Shown here: piece by piece, positions 1 to 10,885 of the stretch
Layout of the letters: each line of letters begins with the position of its first letter
How positions within the stretch are numbered: position 1 is the stretch's first letter
Source of the DNA: Lunularia cruciata
Taxonomy: Eukaryota > Streptophyta > Marchantiopsida > Lunulariales > Lunulariaceae
Assembly: GCA_948567375.1 (NCBI GenBank)
Contig: CAOYZS010000006.1
Location: 992,001-1,056,000, forward strand
DNA: 64,000 bases
Direction: 5' to 3'
The notes under the pieces: model-generated
Databases searched by the model: none
Told to the model about the DNA's origin: nothing
The model's input: only the letters and a program-made list of their open reading frames with translations
Made by a program: the position numbers and the translations under genes

Positions 1-314
1 GGTTGTTGTTATTCACTGCAACCTCACAAGGACATGGTTTTTCTTAGTTCAGAGGAAGCACTCCCTCTTGTCTTGACAAGGATACATATTTTTGGTTTGG
101 TAGAAGCATTACCTCTTGTCACAACTCAACAAGTATCACTTTTGCAATAATCAATCAATAATCATTTGTTCCCATAGAGATATTGGTCGAAAATGGTCAA
201 ATATGAAGTAAAATGTTACAAATATTCTTCTTGGTTGTGAATTTAGTCTCTTGGGTAGAGACCACACCCAAAAGAGAGAACAAGTGCTCAATTTTTAGTC
301 TTGTCACAAATCAT

Positions 315-400
315 AACACCCATAATGAAACAATGAAAAATAAAGCCCGAAAGACCCAAAGAGTCAAAAGGCTAAAAACACAATACAAAACACATATAAA
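315..400 (-). mobile_element. Very short LINE 3'-end insertion (about 85 bp)
   Basis: The minus strand shows the LINE tail signature: CAATGAAA-type repeats, then the conserved AAAGCCCGAAAGACCC and AAAGAGTCAAAAGGCT blocks and ACACAATACAAAACACAT. It stops before the hairpin region. The matching LTR interval at about 23680-23710 lacks it, so it is a 5'-truncated insertion into the LTR. ATAA appears on both sides as a possible short target duplication. Confidence 0.7.
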
Positions 401-1010
401 TCACAATTTTTCAAATCCTTTTCAATTCAACTTGATTGTGAGGATTTAATTACCCTAAACAAAGCTACTTCTACCCTACTTCTACAAAGCTACTTCTACT
501 TCTACTTCTCCTGAGGTGAAGTCATTACTTCACCTCAGAATTGTGTTCCATCTTTCCACTAAAGGCACAACTTCCTTAATCAAAATTGCTTTGCATCAAT
601 CCAACATTGTGATCACAAATGCAAATACTACCAACACTACAATTCTTCATAGATTTGTCAAGGCATTGTCTTGATTGCACTTCACTTAGGATCAAACACT
701 TAAAATGAAACCAGAGCTGTAGAACCCAACATTTAACACACTCAGACTTGCAAATCAAACTTCTCCCAACACACAAACACACACAAAGGATTGATACTCA
801 GAGTAAAGTTAAAATGACAAGCGCTGAGTTATAGCACTTTACTTTACTCAACTTCAAAATTGCAGTACTGAATAAAAATACTCATTGTGAATGCTTCCTT
901 TAAATAGGCAGAGCATTCAATAGTTATCTAACTACTTACCATTTAAAATGCTACTTTATAAATCTCTAGATCTAAATTTCACTCCACCTCTTCATATCTC
1001 AAAACTATTA

Positions 1011-2314
1011 CTACTCCAACCTAATGTCTGCATCTACTTCAGGTTCTACACCTAATGTAATTACAATCTTGTCTTGCACTTTGGATCTATCTATTTCTTC
1101 TACATCTGTAACATCTATCACAACTTCAGTCTGAACTGAAACTGAAGTCATAACTATACTAACTACACTCTCTTTCTGTACTCTAATTTCTTTAGATGCC
1201 TCAAGTAACCCACCCAAAGATACTTGCAATCTTACTTCTACTACTTCACCTCTAGTTCTTACTTCCAAATCATTGCAAATTTCATCTAATTCTGATCTAA
1301 CAAGATCTAATCTGAGACATATAGTGTCTCCTACTTTATGATCTTCTTATCTACTCTATCTCTAAGACAAATCAAAAGATTATTCATGTCTATGTGCTTT
1401 CCTCTTCCTTGTCTCCTTTGTTAATAACTTCAACTCCTGTAGTCTCACTTCTTCCACCTTCACTTCTGCTTCTGTGCTTAGCATTTTCTTTACCCTCTCG
1501 ATGACCTCTTCTATTGACTCCGATGCATTTTTCAGAATTGTCTTCTCATGAGTTCTTTCTGCTTCCACAACTTGGCTTGGTTGTACTCCTACAACTTGCA
1601 AACTTTGCTTCATCCTTACTTCCCTTGGAAATACTATTATTGGCTCCTCCCCTTGCTCCTCAAGAATGTCTACTCCAAGTAGTTCCAAGTACCAGCCATT
1701 ATTTCCTTCCATACGATCAATCTCTGCATGGAACTCTTGTTCTTCTTCTTCAACAACCTCTTTGGGCTCACCTTCACTTCCACTACTCTATTCTTCACTC
1801 TACAAGGTGAGCTCTTCTTCTTCTTCTTCTTCTTCTTCTTCTTCTTCTTCCTTGCCCTTGGACTCTGCTTTGCCTTTCAACTTTGCCCTTGATGATAGGT
1901 CCACTACCACCATCTCAGGCCTTGGGTTCAATTGCTGAGTCTTCTATTGCTGAACCGTGAGGCCACCTCCTTGGGTCTACTTTGCTTCTTTGACCTCAAC
2001 CATTGAATAGTAATAGAAACCTTCCACTCATGTCCAGTTTTAGCACGCTAAGCATCTCCTTATTGAATTACTTTTATGTAAATTTGCTTATCTTTATCGG
2101 CATCTTGACAAAGAGCTAGATGGAAGTGAGACACCATCTTCTCCTTCTCCTCTGAGTTGAGCAGATTCAATCCCAAATAAAAGTGTGCCACAAATGGTAC
2201 AAAGTAATGGAGAAGTGTTTTTATCCTCCAATTCCCAATCATTTGCCTCATTCCTTGGTGAAAACATCTCGCCCAATTCACCTTTCCTCTTGCAAACAAT
2301 TGATGATAGAACAC
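1011..2314 (-). pseudogene. Decayed LTR-borne gag-like/coiled-coil ORF
   Basis: Minus-strand pieces at 2314-2060, 1712-1380 and 1268-1011 follow the same order as the plus-strand LTR copy at 22021-26260. The first carries a block with NWARCF and HFYLGLNLL, the second LSTEAEV followed by LQELKLL, and the last ends near EPEVDADI. I do not recognise a characterised family. The NWARCF region looks like a gag or plant-transposon-protein helical domain, and the rest is acidic and coiled-coil. Frameshifts and stops separate the pieces. The frame lies wholly inside the LTR, between the U3 start and the LTR end. Confidence 0.5.
1809..1852. repeat. (TTC)n microsatellite
   Basis: About fourteen tandem TTC/CTT triplets. 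On the minus strand they read GAA, which extends the acidic Glu-rich stretch of the LTR ORF. The plus-strand poly-Ser frame across it is a shadow. Confidence 0.9.
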
Positions 2315-2908
2315 TACCTATAGTTTCATTATAGAATTGGTGTGCTTGGGCTTGAAAATTACCATTAAAGCCCCAATGATACTTTGCCTCATTGGATCCC
2401 TGTAAGTATCCACCTTGTATTCATTATTGGTGTGAGAGGCATTGAAAGATTCCTCACCTCTATGGTCTCTTCCGACAAATCACCCTCCACATGGAAGGTA
2501 ATCTCGTTTGACTCTCCAACCTCTCTTCTCAACACAAGTCTCCAATTCGACTTAGTCCATCAAGCCAGGTTCTCTCTTCCCATTTGCACTGGGGCAATCC
2601 TCACAATTACTAGTGACAATTTCTGCTATGAACCCTAAAAAGTCAAATTCTAGTTCCAAGCTAGAAATGTGATACAAAATCTACTAAGAACTTTGATCCT
2701 AGCTATTATTTCTACTCTCCAAATTGTAGGATTCCTCATTGTAAGTGCAAGACTTTATTTGTTGCTCTTCATTGGCATTGCGTGTGCATCATTTGGTGTT
2801 TGAAAGATCAAACCCTCACCTGGGCTCAAGATTCTAACTCCTTTAGGACAACTATTGATTGGCATAAGGTAACATCTTAACATTTCAGAACTTCCTTGAT
2901 GAAGTCTT

Positions 2909-2918
2909 AATTTTATAG
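2909..2918 (-). promoter_or_regulatory. TATA-like box in family A LTR
   Basis: Minus strand CTATAAAATT, preceded by GAGCA and followed by AAGACTTCATCAAGG. The same block is at 4179-4188 in the plus-strand LTR, so it is an inherited part of the LTR promoter region. Its function is inferred. Confidence 0.4.
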
Positions 2919-3294
2919 TGCTCTAGTTTGCAATCATTCTTCAATCAATTGCAATTGACACTCATAGATTCTATGTGTTGTTTCTTGTCACTCTCAACTT
3001 TCATCCCCCTTAAGTAGCCATTTTCTTAGAATGGTACCTTCTTGATTTGCATGACCCAAAGAAAAGTTGTTATAATTTATTTGGGTTGGGTTGATTATCT
3101 TGATGGGAGGTAACCTTACTTCAGTCTACTACCTTGTAAGTCTAACCCAAGTCCTTCCTCCTTTGACATGAAGTCAACTTCTTTAGGTCTAACCCAAACA
3201 CACAATTCTTCTCTTTTCTTCCTCAGTTAGCCTCAATTTGGCTTTAACAATACACTTCTTCTCTAAAACTCATTTAAAAAATGTGGGTACCATA

Positions 3295-3785
3295 TACCCC
3301 TTCCTCAAATGTGAGTATCCTTATGAACATTAGCTTTGGATTCTTTGTACACAACCGTGTCCACGGTCCAATATTTTCTAACTCTCCACCCATTTACTTA
3401 AGTTGCAAAAAGATTTCCTTCCAAGTCAACAAGTTGAATAGAGCTATTTTCATAGATATGCCTTGCACAGTATGGCCTATCCACCTGAGGTGCAGCTTGC
3501 ATGGAAAAGATATTTGGCAATTGTTGTACAATAGTAAATAGGCCTAATTTGCAATAGCAATAACAATAGGCCTAATTTGCTTATCATGCCTTACTTTCCA
3601 TTAATCTTGAATTTCCTTTGTGGTTTGCATTGCATCAACTCTTTTCTCTTCTAACCATATGAGTTGATGGATCAAAAGATCTTGACTCTCTTCCTCCGAC
3701 ATTTGTTCCATAAGATCCAATATGATGTAACTTCAAATTCAATTAGTAGTATGGGATGCAATCCATTTTTGCATGTTTTTGACAA
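3295..3785 (-). pseudogene. Gypsy family A pol, C-terminal remnant
   Basis: The minus strand matches the last part of the plus-strand pol at about 20860-21324. Shared are the region after the integrase core (EEESQDL-like and LEEKR-like blocks), LVDLEGN, NGWRV and the C-terminal THI just before the stop. A duplicated AATTTGCAATAGCAATA-like stretch near 3541-3575 disrupts it. The purine tract and LTR follow on the minus strand. It is a heavily decayed integrase C-terminal tail. Confidence 0.7.
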
Positions 3786-3794
3786 GTTGTAAAG

Positions 3795-4792
3795 AAGAAG
3801 TGTATTGTTAAAGCTGAAGTGAGGCTAAATGAGGAAGAAACAAACAATATAAACAAACAATGAAATATAAATGAGGAAGAAAAAAGAAGAATCCTTTATT
3901 TGGGTAAGACTCAAAGAAGTTAACTTTGTGTCAATAGAAAAAGGACTTGGGTTCGACTTACTAGGTGGTAGACCAAAGTAAGGTTACTTCACATCAAGAT
4001 AATCAACCCAACCCAAAGCATTTAACAACTTTTCTTTGGTTCATGCAAATCAAGAAAGTACCATTCAAAGAAAATGATTACTTTGGGGGGATGAAAGTTG
4101 AGAGTGATAGGAAACAAACATGCAAAATCCATGAATGTCAATTGCAAATTGATTGAAGAATGATTGCATAATGCAACACTATAAAATTAAGACTTCATCA
4201 AGGAAGTTATGAAATATCAAGAAGATTCCTATCAATAGTTGCCCCAAAGGAATGTGAATCACAAAGCTAAATGAGAGTTTGATTTTCCAAAGACCAAGAG
4301 TTAGAAGCATGCATCCAAGTGAGGAGATAGTGTTCAAATGGCCTAGAATTTGTGAACACATGATGCCAATGAAGAAGAGCAAGTGGAGTCCTGCACTTGT
4401 AGTGAGGAATCCTACAATTTAGAGAGTAGAAATGATAGCCAAGATCAAAGTCCTTAGCAGACTTTGTTTAACATTTTTGGCATGGATTTGGAATTTGAGT
4501 TTTTCATGGTTCATGGCAAAAATTGCTGCCAAAAATCCCCTAAAGTAGAGGGGAAGAGAGGGAATCCGGCTCAATGATATAAATTGCATTGGAGACTTGT
4601 GTTGGGAAGAGAGTCTGGAGAGGCAAATGGGATCACCTTCCATGGTGAGGGTGATTTGTTGGAGGAGACCAAAAAGGTGAGCAATTTTATTAGTGCTTTT
4701 ACTTTGTATTTGACCATTTTTGACCAATATCTCAATGGGAACAAACAATTACTTATTGATTACTACAAAAGTGATACTTGTTGGTTGTCACA
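3795..4792 (+). mobile_element. Truncated, internally deleted 5' LTR of gypsy family A
   Basis: Plus-strand sequence matches the inverse of 3260-2740 and then jumps, through the gag-like N-terminal block near 4590-4680, to the LTR end. It ends TTGTCACA at 4792 and is followed by a primer-binding site, which identifies a 5' LTR end. The first 35 or so bases of the LTR are missing at the junction with the oppositely oriented pol remnant. Together with 117-3294 it makes an imperfect large inverted repeat. Confidence 0.7.
4179..4188 (+). promoter_or_regulatory. TATA-like box in family A LTR
   Basis: CTATAAAATT, the plus-strand counterpart of 2909-2918, inside the 5' LTR and about 600 bp before its end. 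Confidence 0.4.
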
Positions 4793-4799
4793 TGATTTT

Positions 4800-4817
4800 T
4801 GGTGCCACTACTGGGGA
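4800..4817 (+). other. Primer-binding site, tRNA-Asp type
   Basis: Seven bases after the LTR end lies TGGTGCCACTACTGGGGA. It matches the tRNA-Asp-type site TGGCGCCGTTGCCGGGGA, known from Athila-like plant gypsy elements, at 13 of 18 positions. All five differences are transitions. This fixes 4792 as an LTR end. Confidence 0.7.
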
Positions 4818-5066
4818 TACAAATTTTGAGAGTAGAAGAATACAAGGTTGAATTGAAAGCTGACTGTCCATCAAATATGAATGTCTACATTGAGAGAACA
4901 ATAGGAAAAGAGGGCTTGTAGAAGAACTTTACAATGTGACAAATAAGAATGCCAAGAGAGCCAACTCAATACTAAAGCATCTAAGAAGGAAGCATTGGAC
5001 CTCCAATGTTTTCATAAAGTTCATTGCTATCACTCAAAAAGAAGAAACAAGAATCTAGGTGGCGAG
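4818..5066 (+). other. Gypsy family A internal leader remnant
   Basis: Sequence following the primer-binding site up to the LINE tail insertion. No open frame of note and no motif recognised. The element is cut here by LINE material and its gag-pol body is absent. Confidence 0.45.
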
Positions 5067-5069
5067 AGT

Positions 5070-5215
5070 AATGAAACAATGAAATATAAAGCCCGGAAGA
5101 CCCAAAGAGTCAAAAGGCTGAAAATACAATACAAAACACATAAAATGTAAGCTTAGGCCAGAGCCTAGGGCATCTGACCAATCTGAAAAAAATTGGTCCA
5201 ATGTAAACTAATCTC
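5070..5215 (-). mobile_element. LINE 3' end fragment (tail plus hairpin region)
   Basis: The minus strand ends in the tail CAATGAAA-type repeat followed by ATATAAAGCCC. It carries the degenerate CCTAGG hairpin and the ACCAAT block, then stops where the plus-strand LINE leader begins. Confidence 0.8.
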
Positions 5216-5995
5216 CACCCATGAGGATTTGAAAGTTTGAGAGGAGAGGAGTCCTTAAAGTTTGAGAAGCCATATCTCACTACATACATGCCCAAACACT
5301 GTAGTTATGGTCTTGTAAGAAGCGCCTTGCTAGGAGCTTTCCATAGCCATCAAGATTATATCATTCTAAGCTTTGTTAAAAACATTATGAGAGATTGAAA
5401 TTTCTAATAGAGGATCCAAATTTGAGAGTTTGAATCTCCATCATTTGGTGTCCAAATGGAGTGATTTTGTGGCATTAGAAGCACCTTGGGAAGCTCTTTA
5501 GATTGATACCAAGCACGCTTGAAGATCACATACACACGGGCCCATTGGCAACACCTACGAAGGGGCTTTCTTTTCAATACCTGCTTGCTGAAGTTGGAGT
5601 TTTGTGGAACAAGTTTTTAATTTCATCAATCTATGATCTTGTGCGGTTGGTGGTACTCAAATCTGCAACTTTCAAAGGCTAGAACTTTGGACTCATTTGG
5701 ACTCAGATTCATTTGGACTCGCATCTTCAAAATGAGACGATCATGGTCTCATTAGAAACATCTTGTCAAGATCTATTGATTGAAATTGTTTTCATAGAAT
5801 TTGAAGCTTTGTGCTTGAAGTTATAAGCATTTGACTTTTGTGACTTAATGAGATTTAGAATTTTAGCATAGAAAACTCTAAAGGTCATAACTCCATATCT
5901 ATTTGCTCAAATGAGTTCATTTTTGGTTTATTTGAAAGAAATACTCAAGAGCTATTGATTAAAATCTTTCTTGTAGATTTTGACAATTTATGTGA
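5216..5995 (+). mobile_element. LINE 5' leader fragment
   Basis: Starts near GAGAGGAGAGGAGTCC and carries the reiterated leader module (GAAGCGCCTTGCTAGGAGCTTTCCAT at 5318-5343; AATGGAGTGATTTTGTGGC at 5457). It is non-coding. At about 5996 it is joined straight to the last codons of ORF1, so ORF1 is deleted in this piece. Confidence 0.75.
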
Positions 5996-6585
5996 TTACT
6001 CAAAAGAAATTATCAGCTATTGCATAGCAATTCCAGATCCTTAGAGTGTTGTTTTGGAATGTTAATGGACTCACACATACCAAGTACCCCAGCGCTAAGC
6101 CTTTACGGGATGATGCTGATCAGATCAATCTTGTGGAGACATGGGAACATGAAAGAAACACCAATCAAGATATTGAAGGATTCACTCTTGTTGGTTCAAC
6201 CTGGAACAAGCAGAGACAACACAAAATAAGGCACTTTGGAGGTATTGCTACTTACGTCAGATTTAGCTTTGAGAAATCAGTCTCTTTGATAGGTCAAGAT
6301 TCAAATGGACAATACCAATGGCTGAGGATTGGAGGAGTTGCCACACCTTGCTTCATTGCTGTTTGTTACTTTGCCCTGTTGACATCACCAATCTATTCAA
6401 GTGGAGTTCTCAACACCATGCAGCCTTTCCACTCCTTGACAAAGGATGTGTTAGAGTTTCAAAGTAAAGGTGCAGTACTTGTTCTTGGTGATTTCAATGC
6501 TAGGATCCAAGCCTCTCAAATCCCTGAGTTGAGTGACCTTGAGAATGATCCTTTCCACAAGTTGATATACCATTCTAGTATAGAC
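5996..6585 (+). pseudogene. LINE ORF1 end plus ORF2 endonuclease fragment
   Basis: Begins with the ORF1 C-terminal codons, an in-frame TAG followed by CAATTC, then the AP-endonuclease start (LFWNVNGL). Visible endonuclease landmarks are VETWE and LGDFNAR. The family's endonuclease nicks target DNA to prime reverse transcription. The piece stops before the SDH motif and is fused to an ORF1 fragment. The frame from 6046 stays open to about 6636. Confidence 0.8.
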
Positions 6586-6679
6586 CAAGAGACCAAGAGC
6601 ATGAGGTTGAGTAGGAGAACCAATTGGTCAGAATGAAGAACTTGAGAATTTCAGGTTTGCCAGAGAGTGAGAAGGAAGG
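6586..6679 (+). pseudogene. LINE ORF1 RNA-binding domain fragment
   Basis: Encodes the MKNLRISGLPES-like block of ORF1, sandwiched between the endonuclease fragment and another LINE leader. A rearrangement junction rather than a gene. Confidence 0.65.
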
Positions 6680-8139
6680 AGATTCAAAACTTTGAGAAAA
6701 GAGATTTTCCTGAAAATTCAAATAGTCATATCTCAGCACTTGCTCATCCAAACTTTACAATTTTGGTCTTGTTTGAAGCGCCTTGCCAAGAGCTTTCCAT
6801 GGACACCAAGATTGCTTTGTGACGAAAGTTATGAGTGCTTTAACTTTCTGACAGAGGTTCAATAATTGAGAGTTTGTTTCCTCATCATCATGAGTCCAAA
6901 TGGAGTGATTTTGTGGCAATGGATTTGCCTTGAAGAGCCCTTTCGACTGATATCAAGCATGTTGAAGGCCCACATCTGTGCAAAAAGTTACAAGGATTCG
7001 GATTATGTCATCTTTGGCAGATTTTAGGGTTGAAGTATAAATTTGAATGACTGTATCTCTGCCAATACTTGGGCAAATGGAGTGATTGAAGACTCATTAG
7101 AAGCGCTATGCTGAGAGCTGTCTTTCAAGGTAAACCTTGTCCAGTTTAGAGCATTAAGTAGTGAGATCTAGATTTTTCAATTCTGAGGAAGTTTTGAGTA
7201 GTCCTTGTTATTGTGCAAGAATTGGGAAGGCTATTGCTATGTGGTCACAAGTGAAAATCTAGTGAAAATTTCTGCATCAGAATCTGTGAGTTACAAGCTC
7301 TCTTTCAAGGCCAAGCTCACAGCACATGGAGTTCTGAGCAAGCAGTGGTGGTAATTCTCAATCTGTCACATCTCGTGCATCTTGGTGTTTGGAGTACCAA
7401 CTTTGCAGTGCCAGTTCTCCTCACTCATAGATCCAATCCAGGTGATTCTTGTGTCAAAAGAACCACATGGTCATAGGCTTTCTATTGAGTCCATATTTGA
7501 AAAATTTGGATATCCATTGCAGATGATATGACCATTTGATTCACTATAGCACTTGCAAGTACTTGGTGTTAAAATCTGCACATGTGAAGTAGGACTGCTC
7601 TATACTTATAGCTCCAAATCAAGTGGTTTTTGTGGCAATAGAACAAGCATTGTGCAAGGTTTCTATTGATGTCTGATTTGTAGAAATTGAAGGTCAGAAA
7701 AGGAACTTGTGACAGTTTGAAATCTGTGACTCTTTGGACATCATAACATTGTGAAGTGCAAATTCAAGCTATTATATCTTTGTACTAAATGATCCAAATG
7801 AAGTGATCTTTGTGTCTTTAGAATCAGCTCCCTTAGACCTTTAGACTGAAATTGATTGTCAAAGTTTAGGTCACAGGTTAGAAGCCCTAGGTACCTCAAA
7901 TTTTGTAGCCTTTGGTATCTCTATGCCCTTCAGATTTGAAAGATAGTATCTTTGCACTCACATATTCAAATGAGGTGATTCTTATCTCATTAGAATCAGC
8001 TTCTCAAGGTCCTTACTTCAACACCAGCCTATTAGTGCTTAAATTGTAAAACAGTAGTGATGCCTACTTGAAAATCCTAAAGTTTTGGTGTTGGAAGTAA
8101 AACTTCCAGATTGACTATGAGTGATAAGTGATTGCCACA
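6680..8139 (+). mobile_element. LINE 5' leader, nearly complete
   Basis: About 1.4 kb of non-coding leader ending at the ORF1 start. It contains at least seven divergent copies of one module at 100-200 bp spacing, for example near 6770, 6895, 7075, 7430, 7615, 7790 and 7970. The core is a 'CAAATGgAGTGATT..TGTGgCatTAGAA' half and a 'CTTggcAAGagCTTTC' half. No ORF is credible here. Confidence 0.8.
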
Positions 8140-8974
8140 ATGGAGGAGTCCAAGATGGTGAAAGACATTGCTGATATAGCCATGAAGCAACAAAAATTAG
8201 CTGAAATGTATAGGAAAGAAAATGATTTCCACAAGGACCTTAGAAGCTTCATGGCACCTATGTCCGAGTGCATGAGTACTCTCATGAATGATATGGAATT
8301 TGTAAAGGTTGAGATCAGTAGTGTAAAAGAGTCTTTGAACCTAGTAAACCAAGAGATTCAAAATCTCAAGAAGAGTTCTATCTCTCTGTTAACATCAACC
8401 AAGGGGATGGTTGATGCTACCGAGAAAGTTGCATTCTTGGGAGCACAAGCCAATAGCTACACAAGGTTGAGGGCTCCAACAGATTGTGGACACATTAATG
8501 GTGAAGATGAAGTCTTATGTTGAAGCTACTAAAGTGGCTCAAATCTCTTGCTTGCAAGAGCATGAGGTTGAGAAGGAGAACCAATTGGTCAGAACAAAGA
8601 ACTTGAGAATTTCAAGTTTGCCAGAGAGTGAGAAGGAAGACACCAAGGCCATAGTGTGTGGGTTTATTGCTGATTCTTTGAGAGTCCATGATCCTCAGAT
8701 TTTGCAAGCATATAGATTGGGACAACAAGGTGCACAACCAAGAAGCATTTTGGTGAGGTTTGGCTCAGAAACTCAAAGGAATGTAGTGATGGATAACAAG
8801 GCTATACTGAAGGGGCGGCGTATTTGGTTGGACCCTAATCTCACACTTCTCCAATGGTAAGCAAAGAAGGGAGAATTAGCAAAAGTGAAGGAGGCTCAAC
8901 AAGCAGGTTTTGTTGCATTCTTGAGAGAAAATAGAGCTGTGATCACCCAAAGGAAGTTGTCAACTACCGCATAG
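8140..8974 (+). pseudogene. LINE ORF1 (coiled coil plus RNA-binding domain)
   Basis: The ATG at 8140 opens a protein that starts MEESKMVKDIADIA and is predicted to form an N-terminal coiled coil (about residues 1-110). An L1-ORF1p-like RNA-binding and C-terminal domain follows, with NLRISSLPE, AYRLGQQG, PRSILVRFG and ILKGRRIWLDP. Such proteins coat LINE RNA. A five-base deletion near 8465 shifts the frame and CAA-to-TAA creates a stop at 8858. The normal ORF1 stop, GCA-TAG, is at 8972-8974, with CAATTC following in frame with ORF2. Confidence 0.85.
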
Positions 8975-10137
8975 CAATTCCAGACCCTTAGAGTGTTGTT
9001 TTGGAATGTTCATGGTCTCACACATACCAAGTACTCAAGCGCTAAACCTGTGTGGGATGATGCTGATCTGATCAATCTTGTAGAGACATGGGAACATGAA
9101 GGAAACACCATTCAAGACATTGAAGGTTTCACTCTTGTCGGTTCAACTTAGAACAAGTGGAGGCAACACAAAGGGAGGGGCTTTGGAGGTATTGCTACTT
9201 ACGTCAGATTTGGCTTTGAAAAATTAGTCTCTTTGATAGGCCAAGATTCAAGTGGACAATACCAATTGAGGATTGGAGGAGTTGATACACCTTGCTTCCT
9301 TGTTGTTTGTTACTTTGCTCCATTGACATCACCAATCTATTCAAGTGGATCTCTCAACACCATGTAGCCTTTCCACTCCTTGACAAAGGATGTGTTGGAA
9401 TTTCAAAGTAAAGGTGCAGTACTTATTCTGGGTGATTTCCATGCTAGGATCCAAACCTCTCAAATTCCTCAGTTTAGTGACCATGAGAATGATCCTTTCA
9501 ATAGCTTGATAGATCATTTTAGTGCTTGGTCTTGCTCTTCCAAAGATCTCATATCCAACTCCATGAGTGAGCACTTTTTGAACTTTGGTACCAATTGTAG
9601 CCTGAAGATCTTGAATGGCCTTTCTCAATTTCCAGAAACTTGTAAGAGCACATGCTTTGCTTCTGGTGGATCCAGCATTGTAGATTATATGCTCACCTCA
9701 CCCAGTGATATACACATTGTCACAAATTTTGTTGTTTTAGATCCTCAACCTGAATCTTACCATGCACCTCTATCTTGTGTCATCCTTCTTTCTTGCCTCA
9801 ATAGAACCTCAATTACCTATTGACCATGCCTTTAGAGGGAGACGCCGTCTTGATTTTCACAAGCAAGATTTGTACTAACAAGCTATCCATGAGAAATTGA
9901 GCTCTATGGAGTGGAGTTCTGATTTTCAACAACATAGTGATCAGTTGGTTGAACTTCTTCAATCTACATCAACAACTTTGTTTCCACGAGGTTCTCACAG
10001 GAAGAGACTTGGTCTCCCTTGCAATAGGTGGTTTGATGCTGATTGTAAAATTGCAAGGATCAAAGCTAAGGATAGGTCTCTTGATCAGATTGCACAAAAT
10101 CAGGCTGTTGTCTCTTATAGAAAGTAAGTGAAGTGCA
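8975..10137 (+). pseudogene. LINE ORF2, endonuclease and linker, truncated
   Basis: Continues the ORF1 frame after the TAG. The endonuclease motifs LFWNVHGL, VETWE, LILGDFHAR and DYMLTS are visible, followed by the linker (SSMEWSSDFQQ, LGLPCNRWFDADCK). A premature TAG near 9149, a TAG in the LNTM region near 9365 and small indels break it. It stops at about 10137, where an oppositely oriented LINE 3' end begins. The RT is absent. Confidence 0.85.
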
Positions 10138-10273
10138 AGAACTGAGCAATGAACAATGAACAATGAAATATAAAGCCCAAAAGACCCAAAGAGTAAAAAG
10201 GCTGGAAAAAAAATACAAAACACATGAAATGTGAGCCTAGGCCCTTGCCTAGGCCCTTGCCTAGGCTCACATT

Positions 10274-10867
10274 TCACAAAAAGTGCTCACTCATGGAGTT
10301 GGACAGAGGATCTTTGGAAGAGTGTGACCAAGCACTAGAATGGTCTATCAAGCTGTGGAAAGGATCATTCTCAAGGTCACTCAAGTCAGGGATCTGAGAG
10401 GCTTGGATCCTAGCATTGAAATCACCAAAAACAAGGACTGCACCTTTACCTTGAAACTCTAACACATTTTTTGTCAAGGAGTGGAAAGGTTGCATGGTGT
10501 TGAGAACTCCACTTGAATAAATTGGTGATGTCAACGGGGCAAAGTAACAAACAGCAATGAAGCAAGGTGTGGCAACTCCTCCAATCGTCAGCCATTGGTA
10601 TTGTCCACTTGAATCTTGACCTATCAAAGAGACTGATTTCTCAAAGCTAAATTTGACGTAAGTAGCAGTACCTCCAAAGCCCCTTCCTTTGTGTTGTCTC
10701 TGCTTGTTCCAGGTTGAACCAACCAGAGTGAATCCTTCAATGTCTTGAATGGTGTTTCCTTCATGTTCCCATGTCTCCATAATATTGATCAGATCAGCAT
10801 CATCCCACAAAGGCTTAGCGCTAGAGTACTTGGTATGTGTGAGACCATGAATATTCCAAAACAACAC
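10274..10867 (-). pseudogene. LINE ORF2 endonuclease fragment
   Basis: 197 codons open from LFWNIHGL, through MLFWN-type start, METWEHEG, YVKF, LVFGDFNAR and the SMSEHFL block. No ATG precedes the domain. The first codon of the open stretch is GTG, in frame with ORF1 upstream. It lacks the C-terminal SDH motif, so it is catalytically incomplete. Confidence 0.8.
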
Positions 10868-10885
10868 TCTAAGGGTCTGGAATTA

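Larger units (their letters stand above)
117..3294 (-). mobile_element. Long LTR of gypsy family A (3' LTR, about 3.2 kb)
   Basis: Read on the minus strand this begins TATGGTACCCACA directly after a purine tract (GGGGTA) and ends TTGTCACA-like at 117. The preceding minus-strand sequence (3295-3785) is the end of a gypsy pol gene, so the order pol, purine tract, LTR marks this as a 3' LTR. The same order of landmarks appears in the plus-strand LTR at 21336-27056. It contains a decayed reading frame (1011-2314) and a small LINE tail insertion (315-400). A TATA-like CTATAAAATT lies at about 2909-2918 on the minus strand. The 116 bases to the left are unassigned. Confidence 0.75.

Noticed and set aside
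1666-1938. Plus-strand ORF with a poly-Ser run
   Set aside because: It is the complement of the (TTC)n tract and of the minus-strand LTR ORF, with no domain.
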